Source of the DNA: Paenibacillus ihumii | GTDB taxonomy: Bacteria; Bacillota; Bacilli; Paenibacillales; Paenibacillaceae | NCBI RefSeq assembly: GCF_001403875.1 | Contig: NZ_LN884299.1 | Span: 1,736,117-1,800,116 of the forward strand | Direction: 5' to 3' | DNA length: 64,000 bases | Shown: piece by piece, positions 9,157 to 16,858 of the stretch | How the letters are laid out: each line of letters starts with the position of its first letter | Numbering within the stretch: the stretch's first letter is position 1 | Notes under the pieces: generated by a model | Told to the model about the DNA's origin: nothing | What the model saw: the letters and a program-made list of their open reading frames with translations, nothing else | The model's database searches: none | Made by a program: the position numbers and the translations under genes

Positions 9157-9195
9157 CCGTAATTTATAACGCGCCATTATAAGGGGAGAAGAGCT

Positions 9196-9846
9196 ATGAA
9201 AGCAGAAAAAATTTCCGATGCGGTTGTACGCAGATTGCCAGTATACTTGCGTTTCCTCAATGAGCTGAGTCTTCGTGAAGTGCCGACGGTGTCCTCTCAG
9301 GAGCTGGGCCAGAAGCTCGATCTGAATCCCGCGCAAATTCGTAAAGACCTTGCTTATTTTGGGGATTTCGGCCGTAAAGGCATCGGGTATGACGTGTCTT
9401 ATCTTATTGAGAAAATCCGGCAGATCCTGAACCTCGACCAACAGATCAATGTGGCTCTTGTTGGAGCCGGTAATCTTGGCCAGGCGCTGTCTAACTACAA
9501 TGCTTACTTGAAGGATAATATGAAAATCGTGGCGGTGTTCGATGCGGCACCGTCCAAAATCGGCACCAAAATCAACAATATTACCGTTCAGCCGATCGAC
9601 GAGCTCGTAGAAACCGTAAAGGCGATGAACATCCGGATCGGGATCATCACTGTTCCCGATTTCGAGGCTCAGCGCGTCGCGGACCAGCTCGTTGCCGCCG
9701 GCATCGGGGCGATTCTTAACTTTGCGCCAACCATTCTGAAGGTGCCGCCTGGAATAAGAATCCATGCTGCCGACTTCACGACGGATTTACTCAGCCTTGC
9801 CTATTATTTGAATGATGGAAAGGAACTTACTTCGAATGAGTCGTAA
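9196..9846 (+). CDS. rex: Rex, redox-sensing transcriptional repressor
   Basis: A 216-residue Rex repressor. The N-terminal winged helix (RRLPVYLRFLNEL, VSSQELGQKLDLNPAQIRKD) binds DNA. The Rossmann domain (VALVGAGNLGQAL) senses NADH/NAD+, and a C-terminal domain-swapped helix makes the dimer. High NADH releases Rex from fermentative and respiratory genes. AGGGGAGA precedes ATG 9196. The end overlaps the following deaminase by 11 bases. I found no clear Rex operator of the TTGTGAA-TTCACAA type in front of rex itself. Confidence 0.96.
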   Translation: MKAEKISDAVVRRLPVYLRFLNELSLREVPTVSSQELGQKLDLNPAQIRKDLAYFGDFGRKGIGYDVSYLIEKIRQILNLDQQINVALVGAGNLGQALSNYNAYLKDNMKIVAVFDAAPSKIGTKINNITVQPIDELVETVKAMNIRIGIITVPDFEAQRVADQLVAAGIGAILNFAPTILKVPPGIRIHAADFTTDLLSLAYYLNDGKELTSNES

Positions 9847-11134
9847 ACTGTTAATCACGAACGGCACGTTTGCCGTATTGGAGGACAATCAATCCGTTGT
9901 TAACGGCTATATGCTTGTTGAGGATGATCAGATCACCTACATTGGCTCAGCGCGGCCGGAGGGCTGCGAGGATGCTGAAAACGTAAACGGCGAGGGGCTG
10001 CTGTTTCTGCCCGGTTTGATCAATACGCATGGCCATGCGGCTATGTCGCTATTGCGCGGCTACGGCGACGATATGGTGCTGCAGAAATGGCTGCAGGAGA
10101 AAATGTGGCCCATGGAAGCTAAGTTCACGGGGAATGACGTGTATTGGGGCACGGCGCTCTCCGTCCTGGAGATGATCAAGGGAGGGACGACAACCTTCCT
10201 TGATATGTATGATCACATGGATCAGGTTGCCCAGGTCACGGAGCAATCTGGAATCCGCGGGGTGCTTATGCGCGGGGCGATTGGCCTTTGCCCGCCTGAC
10301 GTTCAGAAGCATAAACTGGATGAAGCGGTTGCATTTGCCCGGAATTGGCACGGGAAGGCGGACGGCCGCATTACGACGATGATTTCGCCTCATGCGCCCT
10401 ATACCTGTCCTCCTGACTACATTGAACAGTTCGTTCAGGCAGCGCATGACCTTGACCTGCCGATGCATACGCATATGTCGGAGACGCAGGCCGAGGTGGA
10501 GCAAAATGTCGCCGATTACGGGGTAAGACCGGTGGAGCACTTGCTCAAGCTGGGGATGTTCTCCCGCCCGACGCTGCTGGCGCACGGCGTTCATTTGACG
10601 GATGAGGAGATTGAAGTGCTTGCTGCCCATAAGGTGGGTATCTCGCACAATCCGGGAAGCAATCTGAAGCTGGCTAGCGGTGTGGCCCGGGTTCCGGAGC
10701 TGCTGAAGGCCGGGGTTACCGTCTCCCTGGGGACGGACGGTGCGGCGAGCAATAACAATTTAGACATGTTCGAGGAGGTCCGCCTGGCCGCTCTGATTCA
10801 CAAAGGCGTCTCAGGGGACCCAACGGCCGTTCCGGCGCTGGAGGCGCTGCGGATGGGAACGGAGTACGGCGCGAAGTCCTTGTTCCTGAACAATACAGGC
10901 AAGCTTGCTGTGGGAATGAAGGCGGATTTTATCGCCCTCAATACAGAGCAGGCGCATTTTGTGCCGAGAACCGATTACGTATCTCATGTCGTATATTCCG
11001 CAGGTCCGAAAGACGTGGAGCATGTGTGGGTCGACGGGAAACAGATTGTGAAGCACGGCGCCTGCCTAACGCTGGATGAAGAGCGGATCCGCCGCGAAGC
11101 CCAGGCAGCCTTTGAGGGCTTGGTGTCCAGATAA
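9836..11134 (+). CDS. mtaD: MTA/SAH deaminase (MtaD-type amidohydrolase)
   Basis: A 432-residue amidohydrolase of the TM0936 type, which deaminates 5'-methylthioadenosine or S-adenosylhomocysteine. Metal ligands are H65 and H67 (NTHGHAAM), then the histidine in HTHMSETQAEV, H in LAHGVHL and D in SLGTDGAASNN. An in-frame ATG exists at 9812, but GGAAAGGAA at 9817-9825 is correctly spaced for ATG 9836, which starts MSRKLLITNG. The gene overlaps rex by 11 bases. Substrate preference within this family cannot be fixed from sequence. The methionine-salvage genes further along fit an MTA-related role. Confidence 0.85.
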   Translation: MSRKLLITNGTFAVLEDNQSVVNGYMLVEDDQITYIGSARPEGCEDAENVNGEGLLFLPGLINTHGHAAMSLLRGYGDDMVLQKWLQEKMWPMEAKFTGNDVYWGTALSVLEMIKGGTTTFLDMYDHMDQVAQVTEQSGIRGVLMRGAIGLCPPDVQKHKLDEAVAFARNWHGKADGRITTMISPHAPYTCPPDYIEQFVQAAHDLDLPMHTHMSETQAEVEQNVADYGVRPVEHLLKLGMFSRPTLLAHGVHLTDEEIEVLAAHKVGISHNPGSNLKLASGVARVPELLKAGVTVSLGTDGAASNNNLDMFEEVRLAALIHKGVSGDPTAVPALEALRMGTEYGAKSLFLNNTGKLAVGMKADFIALNTEQAHFVPRTDYVSHVVYSAGPKDVEHVWVDGKQIVKHGACLTLDEERIRREAQAAFEGLVSR

Positions 11135-11219
11135 TATATTGCTCAAGCAGGATAGTCGGAATTCGCGGGTACGTCGCTCTAAGGGCGAATTGAGCTTGTT
11201 TTAGGAAAGGAAGAGAAGG

Positions 11220-11705
11220 TTGAAGAAGAGAACCAAATGGATCCTGCTATCTATCCTCATTCTGCTGCTCGTGCTCTTCGGCCTTCATCGTTACTATGTA
11301 TATGTTATGCAGGATACTTGGAATGAGGAGACAGCGGCGATTCAAGCGGCTAAGCAGCAAACGGGCATCGTATCGGTCGAGAAGACGTGGAAATCCGTCT
11401 GGGATGAGGTTGTCTGGGTCATCCAGGGAAAGAACGAAAACGGCGAGGCACTGATGGTCTGGCTGCCGGCAAGCGGAGATGCGCACGAAGAGCCGCTGGC
11501 CAGCGGTACCAGCGAGGAGCAGATTCGGGACATCATCAAGGAGCAGCTGCCTGAGGCCAGAATCGTCAGGCTCATGCCCGGCATCTATGAAGGAGAATAC
11601 GTATGGCAGCTGTTCTATAAGGAGAAGGAGCACCACTACTATCAATTCTTCAAATTTAGCGACGGCTCGGCCCTGCCAGATAAATTTACGCTGCCGAATC
11701 GTTGA
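11220..11705 (+). CDS. YpmB-like membrane-anchored protein (DUF5590)
   Basis: A 161-residue protein with one N-terminal membrane segment (residues 7-24, ILLSILILLLVLFGLHRY) and an extracytoplasmic PepSY-like domain. Length, topology and position between dinG and asnS match B. subtilis YpmB. It starts at TTG 11220 behind GGAAAGGAAGAG. Its function is unknown. An inverted repeat AATTCGC/GCGAATT (11160-11191) lies just upstream. Confidence 0.75.
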   Translation: MKKRTKWILLSILILLLVLFGLHRYYVYVMQDTWNEETAAIQAAKQQTGIVSVEKTWKSVWDEVVWVIQGKNENGEALMVWLPASGDAHEEPLASGTSEEQIRDIIKEQLPEARIVRLMPGIYEGEYVWQLFYKEKEHHYYQFFKFSDGSALPDKFTLPNR

Positions 11706-11778
11706 TGAGGGCGGGACGAAGGATTGTTTGCTCAGTATCATTCAGCACATACTTAAAATTTAGAGGAATTAGAGAAAA

Positions 11779-12437
11779 GGATCTGTCTCAAAAGTAAACT
11801 TTACGAACGGTTGCCCTTGATGTAAGCAATACGCTATTCACGACTGGTTGGTTGCCCTTGATGTGTTCAACACTCTGTTCATGACCAGTTGGTTGCCTAT
11901 GATTTGAGCAATTTGCTCACGGCCTCTGGCTGCCCATGATGTGACTAAACACGCTCTTCACCTCCCTTTTACGCCGAGCATAAATCACGATTTTCTCGTT
12001 CTAGTGAACATGACCCGCGGATTTCCCAGTCTAAATGGAATTATAGTAGTTAGTTTCTGCGGCAAAGAAAGGAAAGCAGATTTAAATGGATTTTATGTCG
12101 TTAGAAGAGGGGAGATTGCCATCATGGGCGGGATTCTTGATTTTAGGTGCATAAAATCCATTTAATCTATTGAACCACTCAACTAGATCATAATTAGATA
12201 CATCAATTCCATTTAGTATTCGACAGCTTATTCCAACTTCAGAGTTCGACAGCATATGTCCAACTTTAATGTCGGACAGCTTATGTCCAAAAGTTATATA
12301 AGTTAAGCTAAAGAATGGGATGCGAGCAAGGGAGAAATTGATTCCGGCAAATATGGATCCCGCAGAAACGGATAGCTTTTTAAAAGAAAGGGGCTATCCC
12401 AGAAAGTCACCATGATGACTTCTGGGACAGCCCCTTT
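11779..12437 (+). mobile_element. Decayed IS1182-like element, copy 1 (composite repeat)
   Basis: About 660 non-coding bases with the same architecture as 54458-55431, so this is a dispersed repeat. In order: an IS-end-like sequence GGATCTGTCTCAAAAGT (11779-11795). Then four tandem units of about 37-41 bases (about 11810-11945) that resemble, on the minus strand, the transposase codons for V-E-S-x-F-G-Y-I. Then nested inverted repeats CTAAATGGAATT (12031-12042)/AATTCCATTTAG (12205-12216) and AAATGGATTTTATG (12084-12097)/CATAAAATCCATTT (12150-12163). Then three units of a TTCGACAGCTTATGTCC repeat (12218-12290), and a right-hand hairpin (12387-12437) whose outer arm reads GGGGCTGTCCCAGAAGTC on the minus strand. 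No intact transposase remains. The family assignment is by resemblance. Confidence 0.65.
12387..12437 (+). terminator. Long hairpin at the right end of repeat copy 1
   Basis: AAAGGGGCTATCCCAGAAAGTCA (two overlapping halves, 12387-12409) pairs almost fully with 12416-12437, which ends CAGCCCCTTT. The stem is about 22 bp with a 6-base loop. It may end transcription, but it probably derives from an insertion-sequence terminus, since the matching sequence ends repeat copy 2. Confidence 0.5.
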
Positions 12438-12588
12438 GTATTCCCTAAAAATTTTAAATATTTTCATACATTGGCTTCGATATTATATGTCTGATATGTT
12501 ATACTCTTATTTGTAACTTGTGATAGATCGTAGTATATCAAATTACGCAAGTGTTTATATATATTATAGAATTAGGAGGAAGCTGCGA

Positions 12589-13122
12589 ATGAAAATACGT
12601 ATCGGACAAACTATCGCTATCGCTGCTGTCTCTGCCGTATTGCTGTTTGGCGGTTGGTTTGCCTATCGCCAGTGGGCGATCGAGGCTCCAATCGAGAAAC
12701 TGGTCAAGCAGTATGAGGGTGTGAATCATGTTCAATTTAACATTACCCCCAAAGAGGTCGGTTTGAAACTGGATCTCGCGGCGGGTACGGATATGGGCGG
12801 ACTTGTCCGCCATATTGAGAAGGAAGGCAAGGATCTATTGGGCAAACGGATCTTAAAGCTGGAAGTGACGGACCGTTCGACGCCGGATTTGGATCAAATT
12901 TGGAGCGAAGCGCTATTCTCCGTGGCCCAGGCGATGGAGAACAAGCAGTATACCGAAATACAGAGCACGCTGGATCAATTGGAGCGAAAGCATGATGCTC
13001 TGCGGGCGACCGCGGATATGGATGAGGAGAACGTCTATGTGACTCTAACCGATGGAACCTCAAGCAAATACGTTATTTTACCACGAGTTGCGCAGAAGCT
13101 GGGGGTGTGGCCGAATGCGTAA
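12589..13122 (+). CDS. Single-pass membrane protein, partner of the FtsH-like gene
   Basis: A 177-residue protein I do not recognise. The ATG at 12589 follows AGGAGGAAG. The in-frame ATG at 12520 has no Shine-Dalgarno. Residues 1-5 are basic, 7-25 form one membrane segment (TIAIAAVSAVLLFGGWFAYR), and the remaining 150 residues, predicted outside the cell, are charged and mixed alpha/beta. The last 8 bases overlap the next gene, so the two are translationally coupled. The neighbour is an FtsH-type protease lacking its own extracytoplasmic domain, which suggests a shared complex; this is inference. Confidence 0.7.
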   Translation: MKIRIGQTIAIAAVSAVLLFGGWFAYRQWAIEAPIEKLVKQYEGVNHVQFNITPKEVGLKLDLAAGTDMGGLVRHIEKEGKDLLGKRILKLEVTDRSTPDLDQIWSEALFSVAQAMENKQYTEIQSTLDQLERKHDALRATADMDEENVYVTLTDGTSSKYVILPRVAQKLGVWPNA

Positions 13123-14617
13123 ATGGATGTGGGAAGCTATTGCCGGCTTCGTTCCAGTCTTCTTCATCTTCTTGGCTTTTATCGGCCTTAATGTGGTACC
13201 GCTTGTCTTGGCATTATTGGTAGCCGGGGCGGTGTTCGCCATGCTTAAAATGCGCGGAGGCATCGCTATCGGCGCGGCCCAGGAGCGCAAGCGCAAGAAG
13301 GCGGGTCCGGCGAAGCTGACGTTTGAGGAAATCGGGGGCCAGGAAAGCGCGAAGCAGGAGCTGCGGGAAGCGCTCGATTTCATGGTTCGCCATGAAGAAA
13401 TCAAGCAGTTCGGCATCCGGCCGATTAAAGGGATTCTATTGACCGGACCTCCAGGCACGGGCAAGACGCTGATGGCCAAAGCTGCGGCCCATTATACGAA
13501 CTCCGTCTTTGTTGCCGCTTCCGGCAGCGAGTTCGTGGAAATGTATGTCGGGGTCGGGGCGGGGCGGATCCGCGAGCTGTTCAAGGAAGCCCGCACGCGG
13601 GCCGCGAAAGAGAATAAGGAGAATGCGATTGTCTTTATTGACGAAATTGACGTGATCGGCGGCAAAAGAGAGGGCGGCCAACAGCGCGAATACGATCAAA
13701 CGCTGAATCAGTTGCTTACCGAAATGGACGGCATTTATTCTGCGGAGACGCCGCGCATACTGCTCATGGCGGCAACGAACCGGAAGGAAATGCTGGATCC
13801 GGCGCTGCTGCGCCCGGGGCGGTTCGACCGTCATATCCAAGTTGACTTGCCGGATAAGAAGGGCCGCATGCATATCTTGGAGCTTCATGCCAAGAATAAA
13901 CCGCTGCAGCAGGACGTCAGCCTGGAGAAGGTTGCCGAGGAATCCTTCGGCTTCTCCGGCGCGCAGCTGGAGAGCGTCATGAACGAGGCGGCGATCTATG
14001 CGATGAGAGAGGATAAGAAGGAAATCGAGCAGCGGCATTTATCGATGGCGATCGATAAGGTGATGCTTGGCGAACGGACAGACCGGGAGTCGACGGAGGA
14101 AGAGAAGCGCCGGGTAGCGATCCATGAGCTGGGCCATGCGATCGCCGCTGAAGTGGTGGCGCCGGGCAGTGTGAATCAGGTTGCCCTTAGTCCGCGCGGC
14201 CGGGCGCTCGGTTATGTGCGTCACAACCCGCAGGAAGATAAATATCTATACACCAAGGCATATCTGGAAGGCCAAATCGTCATCGCCCTGGCCGGGGCGG
14301 CTGCTGAGGAGATCTATTATGGCGAACGCAGCACCGGCTCCAGCAACGATTTCGAGCAGGCGATCAACATCGTCCATACGATGATGACTTCTGGGCTTAC
14401 CTCGCTCGGCATCGTCAATATGGAGATGATGACCAAGGAAGTGCTTATGAAGGAGAACGCCGCCATTTTGGACGAGCTTGCGGCGAGATCGAAGCAGCTG
14501 CTCATCGATCATGCGGCTGTATTCGACAAATCGCTGGAAATCCTCATGCGTGAGGAACGCCTTTCCGGGGAGCAATTTAGATGTCAATTTGGTGACAGTG
14601 TTCTTTTACCGGCATAA
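13115..14617 (+). CDS. Short FtsH-like AAA zinc metalloprotease
   Basis: A 500-residue membrane AAA protease. Residues 5-45 hold two closely spaced membrane helices with almost no loop between them, whereas usual FtsH (about 640 residues) has a domain of some 70 residues there. The AAA domain has GPPGTGKT at 111-118, Walker B D176-E177 (IVFIDEID), and AATNRKEMLDPALLRPGRFD as the second region of homology. The M41 peptidase domain has H337-E338-x-x-H341 (HELGHA) and D412 (SSNDFEQA) as zinc ligands, so it should be active. The start ATG 13115 overlaps the upstream gene by 8 bases. A longer in-frame start at 13052 would lie entirely within that gene. Confidence 0.85.
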   Translation: MRKWMWEAIAGFVPVFFIFLAFIGLNVVPLVLALLVAGAVFAMLKMRGGIAIGAAQERKRKKAGPAKLTFEEIGGQESAKQELREALDFMVRHEEIKQFGIRPIKGILLTGPPGTGKTLMAKAAAHYTNSVFVAASGSEFVEMYVGVGAGRIRELFKEARTRAAKENKENAIVFIDEIDVIGGKREGGQQREYDQTLNQLLTEMDGIYSAETPRILLMAATNRKEMLDPALLRPGRFDRHIQVDLPDKKGRMHILELHAKNKPLQQDVSLEKVAEESFGFSGAQLESVMNEAAIYAMREDKKEIEQRHLSMAIDKVMLGERTDRESTEEEKRRVAIHELGHAIAAEVVAPGSVNQVALSPRGRALGYVRHNPQEDKYLYTKAYLEGQIVIALAGAAAEEIYYGERSTGSSNDFEQAINIVHTMMTSGLTSLGIVNMEMMTKEVLMKENAAILDELAARSKQLLIDHAAVFDKSLEILMREERLSGEQFRCQFGDSVLLPA

Positions 14618-14640
14618 TTCGCGTGCCGGTTATTTTTTTT
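14608..14640 (+). terminator. Rho-independent terminator of the FtsH-like gene
   Basis: ACCGGCA (14608-14614) pairs with TGCCGGT (14624-14630) and is followed by TATTTTTTTT. The stop codon lies in the loop side of the stem. Confidence 0.85.
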
Positions 14641-14686
14641 ACTTTTTGTCCGTGCTAAGATATTATTAGATGTTGGGTATAAAAAA

Positions 14687-14714
14687 TTGTATTATTCGAC
14701 ATGAAGGGTACAAT
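14687..14714 (+). promoter_or_regulatory. Candidate sigma-A promoter for hbd-ackA
   Basis: TTGTAT (14687-14692), a 16-base spacer and TACAAT (14709-14714). The -10 matches five of six consensus bases; the -35 matches three. It overlaps an upstream in-frame ATG at 14701, which argues for the later hbd start. Confidence 0.5.
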
Positions 14715-14751
14715 ATTATGTGTAGACATGAAAGGATGGAGCGAGAGAACC

Positions 14752-15624
14752 ATGAACTTCAAAAGAATAGGTGTCATTGGCGGGGGCACGATGGGCCAGG
14801 GGATCAGCGAAATGCTGGCAGCCAAAGGTCTTGATGTGCTGCTCGTGGAGGAAACGCCTGACAAATTAGACCATGCTTATAATATGATAGAAACGAGCTT
14901 GGATAAACAGCTGGAGAAGTGGGCGATCACCAAAGCCGAGAAGAAGCTGATTTTGTCCAAGGTCCATAAAGTAACCCATTTTGCCGAACTCGGCACCTGT
15001 GATATGGTTATCGAGACCATTTCGGAGGATTTGGATGCCAAAAAAGAAGTGTTCAAGCAGCTTGACCACGTGTGTCCGAGCAATATTATTCTGGCCAGCA
15101 ACACGTCGACGCTTAGCTTGACAGAGATCGCCGGTTCGACGATGTACCCGGAGCGCGTGATCGGCATGCATTTTATTTATCCCGTATCCAAAATTGACCT
15201 CGTGGAAATTATCCGCGGACTGAAAACCTCGGATTCGACGTTTGAAGAAACCAAGCGCTTTGTGGAAGAGGTTGTCGATAAACGCGGAATTATGGTGTAT
15301 GAATCGCCAGGCTTCGTTACATCCCGCATCATTTGCATCATGATAAATGAAGCGCTCCATGTGCTCGGCGAGGGCGTGGCGACGGCAGAGGACATCGACG
15401 ACGCCATGCGTGTCGGCTATCAGTTCCAGTACGGGCCGCTTGAAATGGCCGACCGTTTCGGCCTGGATTCCGTGTTGGCCGCGCTGGAGCGCATGTTCCG
15501 CGAATTCGGCGATTTGAAATACCGGCCATCCTTCGTATTGAAAAAGATGGTCCGCGCTGGTAATTTGGGCGTGAAGACGGGCGAAGGATTTTTCAAATAC
15601 GACAAGGATGGTGACCGGCTATGA
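14752..15624 (+). CDS. 3-hydroxybutyryl-CoA dehydrogenase family protein
   Basis: A 290-residue NAD-dependent 3-hydroxyacyl-CoA dehydrogenase, normally converting acetoacetyl-CoA and 3-hydroxybutyryl-CoA. The Rossmann motif is IGVIGGGTMGQG. Catalytic-region motifs are SNTSTLSLTEIA, GMHFIYPVSKIDLVEII (active histidine in GMHF) and ESPGFVTSRI, and it ends with KTGEGFFKYD. ATG 14752 follows AAAGGATGGAG; ATG codons at 14701 and 14728 lack a Shine-Dalgarno. It overlaps ackA by 4 bases. No thiolase or crotonase is nearby, so the pathway is not evident. Confidence 0.88.
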   Translation: MNFKRIGVIGGGTMGQGISEMLAAKGLDVLLVEETPDKLDHAYNMIETSLDKQLEKWAITKAEKKLILSKVHKVTHFAELGTCDMVIETISEDLDAKKEVFKQLDHVCPSNIILASNTSTLSLTEIAGSTMYPERVIGMHFIYPVSKIDLVEIIRGLKTSDSTFEETKRFVEEVVDKRGIMVYESPGFVTSRIICIMINEALHVLGEGVATAEDIDDAMRVGYQFQYGPLEMADRFGLDSVLAALERMFREFGDLKYRPSFVLKKMVRAGNLGVKTGEGFFKYDKDGDRL

Positions 15625-16829
15625 AAGTTCTCGTAATCAACGCGGGAAGCTCTTCCCTGAAATACCAATTATATGACATGATCGATGAATCTGTATTGGC
15701 AAAAGGACTCGTTGAGCGGATCGGCATGGACTCCTCCATTCTGACTCACAAGCCGACAGGCAAGGAGGAGGTTACAGAGGTCAGCGAAATTCTGGAGCAT
15801 ACGACAGCGATTCGCAAGGTGCTGGAGAAGCTTACCGATAAGGAGCACGGCGTCCTGGATTCTGTCGATGAAATCCAGGCCGTAGGCCACCGCGTCGTTC
15901 ACGGCGGGGAGTTCTTCAAGGGCTCGGCGCTCGTTACTCCGGAGGTGAAATCGGAAATCCGCCGCTTGTTCGATCTGGCTCCACTGCACAATCCGCCAGC
16001 GATTATGGGGATTAACGCGGCTGAGAAGAATATGCCCGGCGTTCCTCAGGTCGTTGCTTTTGATACGGCGTTCCATCAGACAATGAAGGAGAAGGTGTAT
16101 TTATACCCGATCCCGAAAGTATTATATAAGAAGCACCGCGTACGCCGTTATGGAGCGCATGGCACGTCCCACGACTACGTGAGCAAAGCGGCCGCCGCTT
16201 TCCTGGAGCGTCCGATCGAGGATTTGAAGATCATTACCTGCCATATCGGTAACGGTGCCAGCTTGACCGCTGTTCAAGGCGGCGTGTCCGTCGACACCTC
16301 GATGGGCCTTACCCCGCTTGAAGGCCTCATGATGGGTACGCGCAGCGGCGATCTGGATCCTGCAGTCGTCACATTCGTCATGAACAAAGAGGAGCTGTCG
16401 ATCAGTGAAGTCAACTCGATGCTCAACAAGCACAGCGGACTGCTGGCGATTTCCGGAAGCAGCAGCGACATGCGCGATATTACCGATGGGCTGGAAGCCG
16501 GCGAACCGAACGAGAAGCTTGCCTTCGAAATGTATGAGTACCGTCTGCGCAAATACATCGGCTCCTATGCGGCTGCGATGAATGGCGTGGATGTCATCGT
16601 ATTTACCGCAGGGGTAGGCGAGAACTCGGCAATTGTGCGCGAGAAGGTCTGTGAGAACCTGACTTATCTTGGGGTAGAGCTTGATCCTGAGCTGAACAAG
16701 ATTCGTTCCGGGGATCCGCGCCGCATTTCCACGCCGAACTCCAAGGTAGAGGTGCTTGTCATTCCTACGAACGAGGAATTGGTCATCGCAAGAGATACCC
16801 ATCGTATTGTTAATGAGAAGAATGCATAA
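15621..16829 (+). CDS. ackA: AckA, acetate kinase
   Basis: A 402-residue acetate kinase interconverting acetyl phosphate plus ADP with acetate plus ATP. Diagnostic stretches are VINAGSSSLKYQLYD at the start, GHRVVHGGE, VVAFDTAFHQTM, YGAHGTSHDYV, THIGNG-type CHIGNGASLTA, MGLTPLEGLMMGTRSGDLDP and FTAGVGENSAIVRE. Length fits AckA rather than butyrate kinase (about 360). Its start overlaps the hbd-like gene by 4 bases, an unusual pairing since ackA is mostly alone or beside pta. Confidence 0.95.
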   Translation: MKVLVINAGSSSLKYQLYDMIDESVLAKGLVERIGMDSSILTHKPTGKEEVTEVSEILEHTTAIRKVLEKLTDKEHGVLDSVDEIQAVGHRVVHGGEFFKGSALVTPEVKSEIRRLFDLAPLHNPPAIMGINAAEKNMPGVPQVVAFDTAFHQTMKEKVYLYPIPKVLYKKHRVRRYGAHGTSHDYVSKAAAAFLERPIEDLKIITCHIGNGASLTAVQGGVSVDTSMGLTPLEGLMMGTRSGDLDPAVVTFVMNKEELSISEVNSMLNKHSGLLAISGSSSDMRDITDGLEAGEPNEKLAFEMYEYRLRKYIGSYAAAMNGVDVIVFTAGVGENSAIVREKVCENLTYLGVELDPELNKIRSGDPRRISTPNSKVEVLVIPTNEELVIARDTHRIVNEKNA

Positions 16830-16858
16830 ATCTGCATAGTTAGAGGAGATGTTCATGC

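Noticed and set aside
9157..9195. Possible Rex operator before rex
   Set aside because: The 39-base gap has no TTGTGAA-type inverted repeat.
11810..11945. Tandem 37-41-base units looked like CRISPR repeats
   Set aside because: Units are directly contiguous with no spacers, are degenerate, and match transposase codons. No cas genes are in the window.
11941..12165. 74-codon frame in repeat copy 1, similar to a 60-codon frame at 54957-55139
   Set aside because: The two frames align over about 50 residues, but of about 20 base differences only about five are silent and changes are spread over all codon positions. That indicates decay of a non-coding repeat, not protein selection. Neither has a good ribosome-binding site.
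12477..12505. Possible promoter before the membrane protein at 12589
   Set aside because: TATACT at 12500 is good, but the only TTG-type -35 (TTGGCT at 12471) is 23 bases away, too far for a sigma-A promoter.
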